From contig NZ_QKTW01000025.1 of assembly GCF_003236175.1 (NCBI RefSeq), forward strand, positions 1 through 64,000: a stretch of DNA of 64,000 nucleotides, in the 5' to 3' direction. Both the position numbers and the translations under genes were made by a program. Shown one piece after another: positions 63,390 through 64,000 of this stretch. The notes under the pieces are model-generated. The model had not been told where the DNA came from. It saw only the letters and a list, made by a program, of their open reading frames with translations, and made no database searches. The DNA comes from Taibaiella soli (GTDB lineage Bacteria > Bacteroidota > Bacteroidia > Chitinophagales > Chitinophagaceae). Positions within the stretch are counted from its first letter, which is position 1, and each line of letters begins with the position of its first letter.

Positions 63390-63535
63390 ATAGGCTGAAA
63401 TCCAAAATATTTGACACAGGCAAAAGTATCAATGATGTTGCCACGGAACTTGGATTTAAATACCAACAGCATTTCACGAGATTGTTTAAGCAAAAAGTCG
63501 GCATGACACCGAACGAGTTCAGGAATTTAAATTGA
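63390..63535 (+). pseudogene. C-terminal remnant of an AraC-type regulator
   Basis: Encodes L-K-S-K-I-F-D-T-G-K-S-I-N-D-V-A-T-E-L-G-F then H-F-T-R-L-F-K-Q-K-V-G-M-T-P-N-E-F-R, the second helix-turn-helix of AraC/XylS regulators. Everything upstream, including the first HTH and the sensing domain, is absent; the codons before it are antisense to the SDR remnant. Confidence 0.75.
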
Positions 63536-63559
63536 ACAAAAGAGGCTTCTTATGCGGGC

Positions 63560-63919
63560 TTATTCACGAGCAACATGCATGCGACTTAAACTGTCTTTAT
63601 CTTTACGACTAACGCAGGGTGCTATAATTTTTTTTATAGCCGCCGCCGTGATATCCTGATTAGCGTTATACAGTTCTACTCTGGCATTGAATACTTTTAC
63701 AGTTAGTATTTCCAAATAATCATTTAGCGCCTTGGCATCTTCTTGATGTCCGGAAGCTCGCTGCTTCCAGGGATTCCACCTTTTTGGATCCCACATTCTC
63801 TTACAGGAAATTTCATGAATCAATTCATTTACTGTAATACGCATGTAAACATACCTGGGTCCGTCTACGTATTTTTTCGGCTTCTTCAAATAGAAAAGCA
63901 GACTAAAACTCTCCCACAT
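63560..63919 (-). pseudogene. N-terminal fragment of a third tyrosine recombinase
   Basis: 119 aa homologous to the arm-binding N-domain of integrase 1 (F-S-L-L-F-Y-L-K-K-P-K, Y-V-Y-M-R-I-T-V, then W-D-P-K-R-W-N). It stops at about residue 105-119 without a core-binding or catalytic domain. It retains a promoter-like box at 63944. It is a decayed element end marking the right side of the stress cassette. Confidence 0.8.
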
Positions 63920-63943
63920 AATCGTAATAATTTAAATGCAAAT

Positions 63944-63951
63944 CAAATTTA
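63944..63951 (-). promoter_or_regulatory. Promoter -7 box of the integrase fragment
   Basis: On the minus strand TAAATTTG matches TAnnTTTG, 25 bp before the ATG at 63919, the same spacing as at integrase 1. A matching -33 element was not found at the expected distance. Confidence 0.45.
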
Positions 63952-64000
63952 GCCGGTTTACTAATCCTTCTTAAACATTGTCCAAAAATTGAACAATCGC

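Overview
The window reads as a chromosomal segment from a Bacteroidota bacterium, most likely a Chitinophagales/Chitinophagaceae relative. The evidence is several very large secreted proteins with type IX secretion (T9SS) C-terminal sorting domains (types A and B), GEVED and Ig-like adhesin modules, Bacteroidota-type tyrosine recombinases, candidate promoters of the TAnnTTTG class and a LytS/LytTR two-component pair with a beta-propeller sensor. No rRNA or complete tRNA gene was seen. The genus assignment is inference.

Left part (1-16.5 kb): a compact minus-strand Ter stress operon (HAD, phosphoribosyltransferase, two TerD, TelA, an unknown protein, TerC), then an ECF42-type sigma factor with its usual YciI/DGPF and AhpD-like partners. 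After these come small stand-alone enzymes: a DinB-like DUF1569 protein, a UDP-glycosyltransferase, nitronate monooxygenase, a GNAT acetyltransferase, a DUF1398 protein, an LLM flavin oxidoreductase and a tautomerase. The intergenic DNA here is rich in repeats, including a non-coding 66-bp tandem repeat at 14907-15150.

Middle part (17-40.5 kb): surface and secretion biology. There is a 1314-aa GEVED adhesin, a Crp-like regulator, a small T9SS protein, a porin, a lipoprotein, a toxin-antitoxin pair whose PIN toxin is frameshifted, an alpha/beta hydrolase, a beta-helix T9SS protein of about 1560 aa, a 1020-aa T9SS type B protein, and a LytTR two-component system. A 1.4-kb gene-free stretch (21034-22445) carries an array of related terminator-like hairpins.

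Right part (41-64 kb): a mobile, composite accessory region. A response-regulator gene is cut off at about 41398. It is followed by a type VI secretion effector cassette: VgrG, an unknown 340-aa protein, a PAAR-like/transmembrane/Ntox15 (Tde1-like) DNase toxin, and a Tdi1-like GAD/DUF1851 immunity protein. Next come two covarying hairpins that look like a structured RNA, two tyrosine recombinases, and a 15-bp stretch resembling a tRNA-Ser 3' end between them.

From 50.7 to 63.1 kb lies a cluster of general-stress genes: a YghA-like SDR, an AsmA-like protein, a histone-like protein, DUF421, pyrophosphatase, an NRAMP-related transporter, CinA/PncC, a YciF-like ferritin-fold protein, DUF2252, DUF72, an FAD oxidoreductase and single-domain response regulators. 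It ends in gene remnants (SDR, AraC) and an integrase fragment. My reading is that recombinases brought an interbacterial weapon and a stress-tolerance cassette side by side. The boundaries are inferred.
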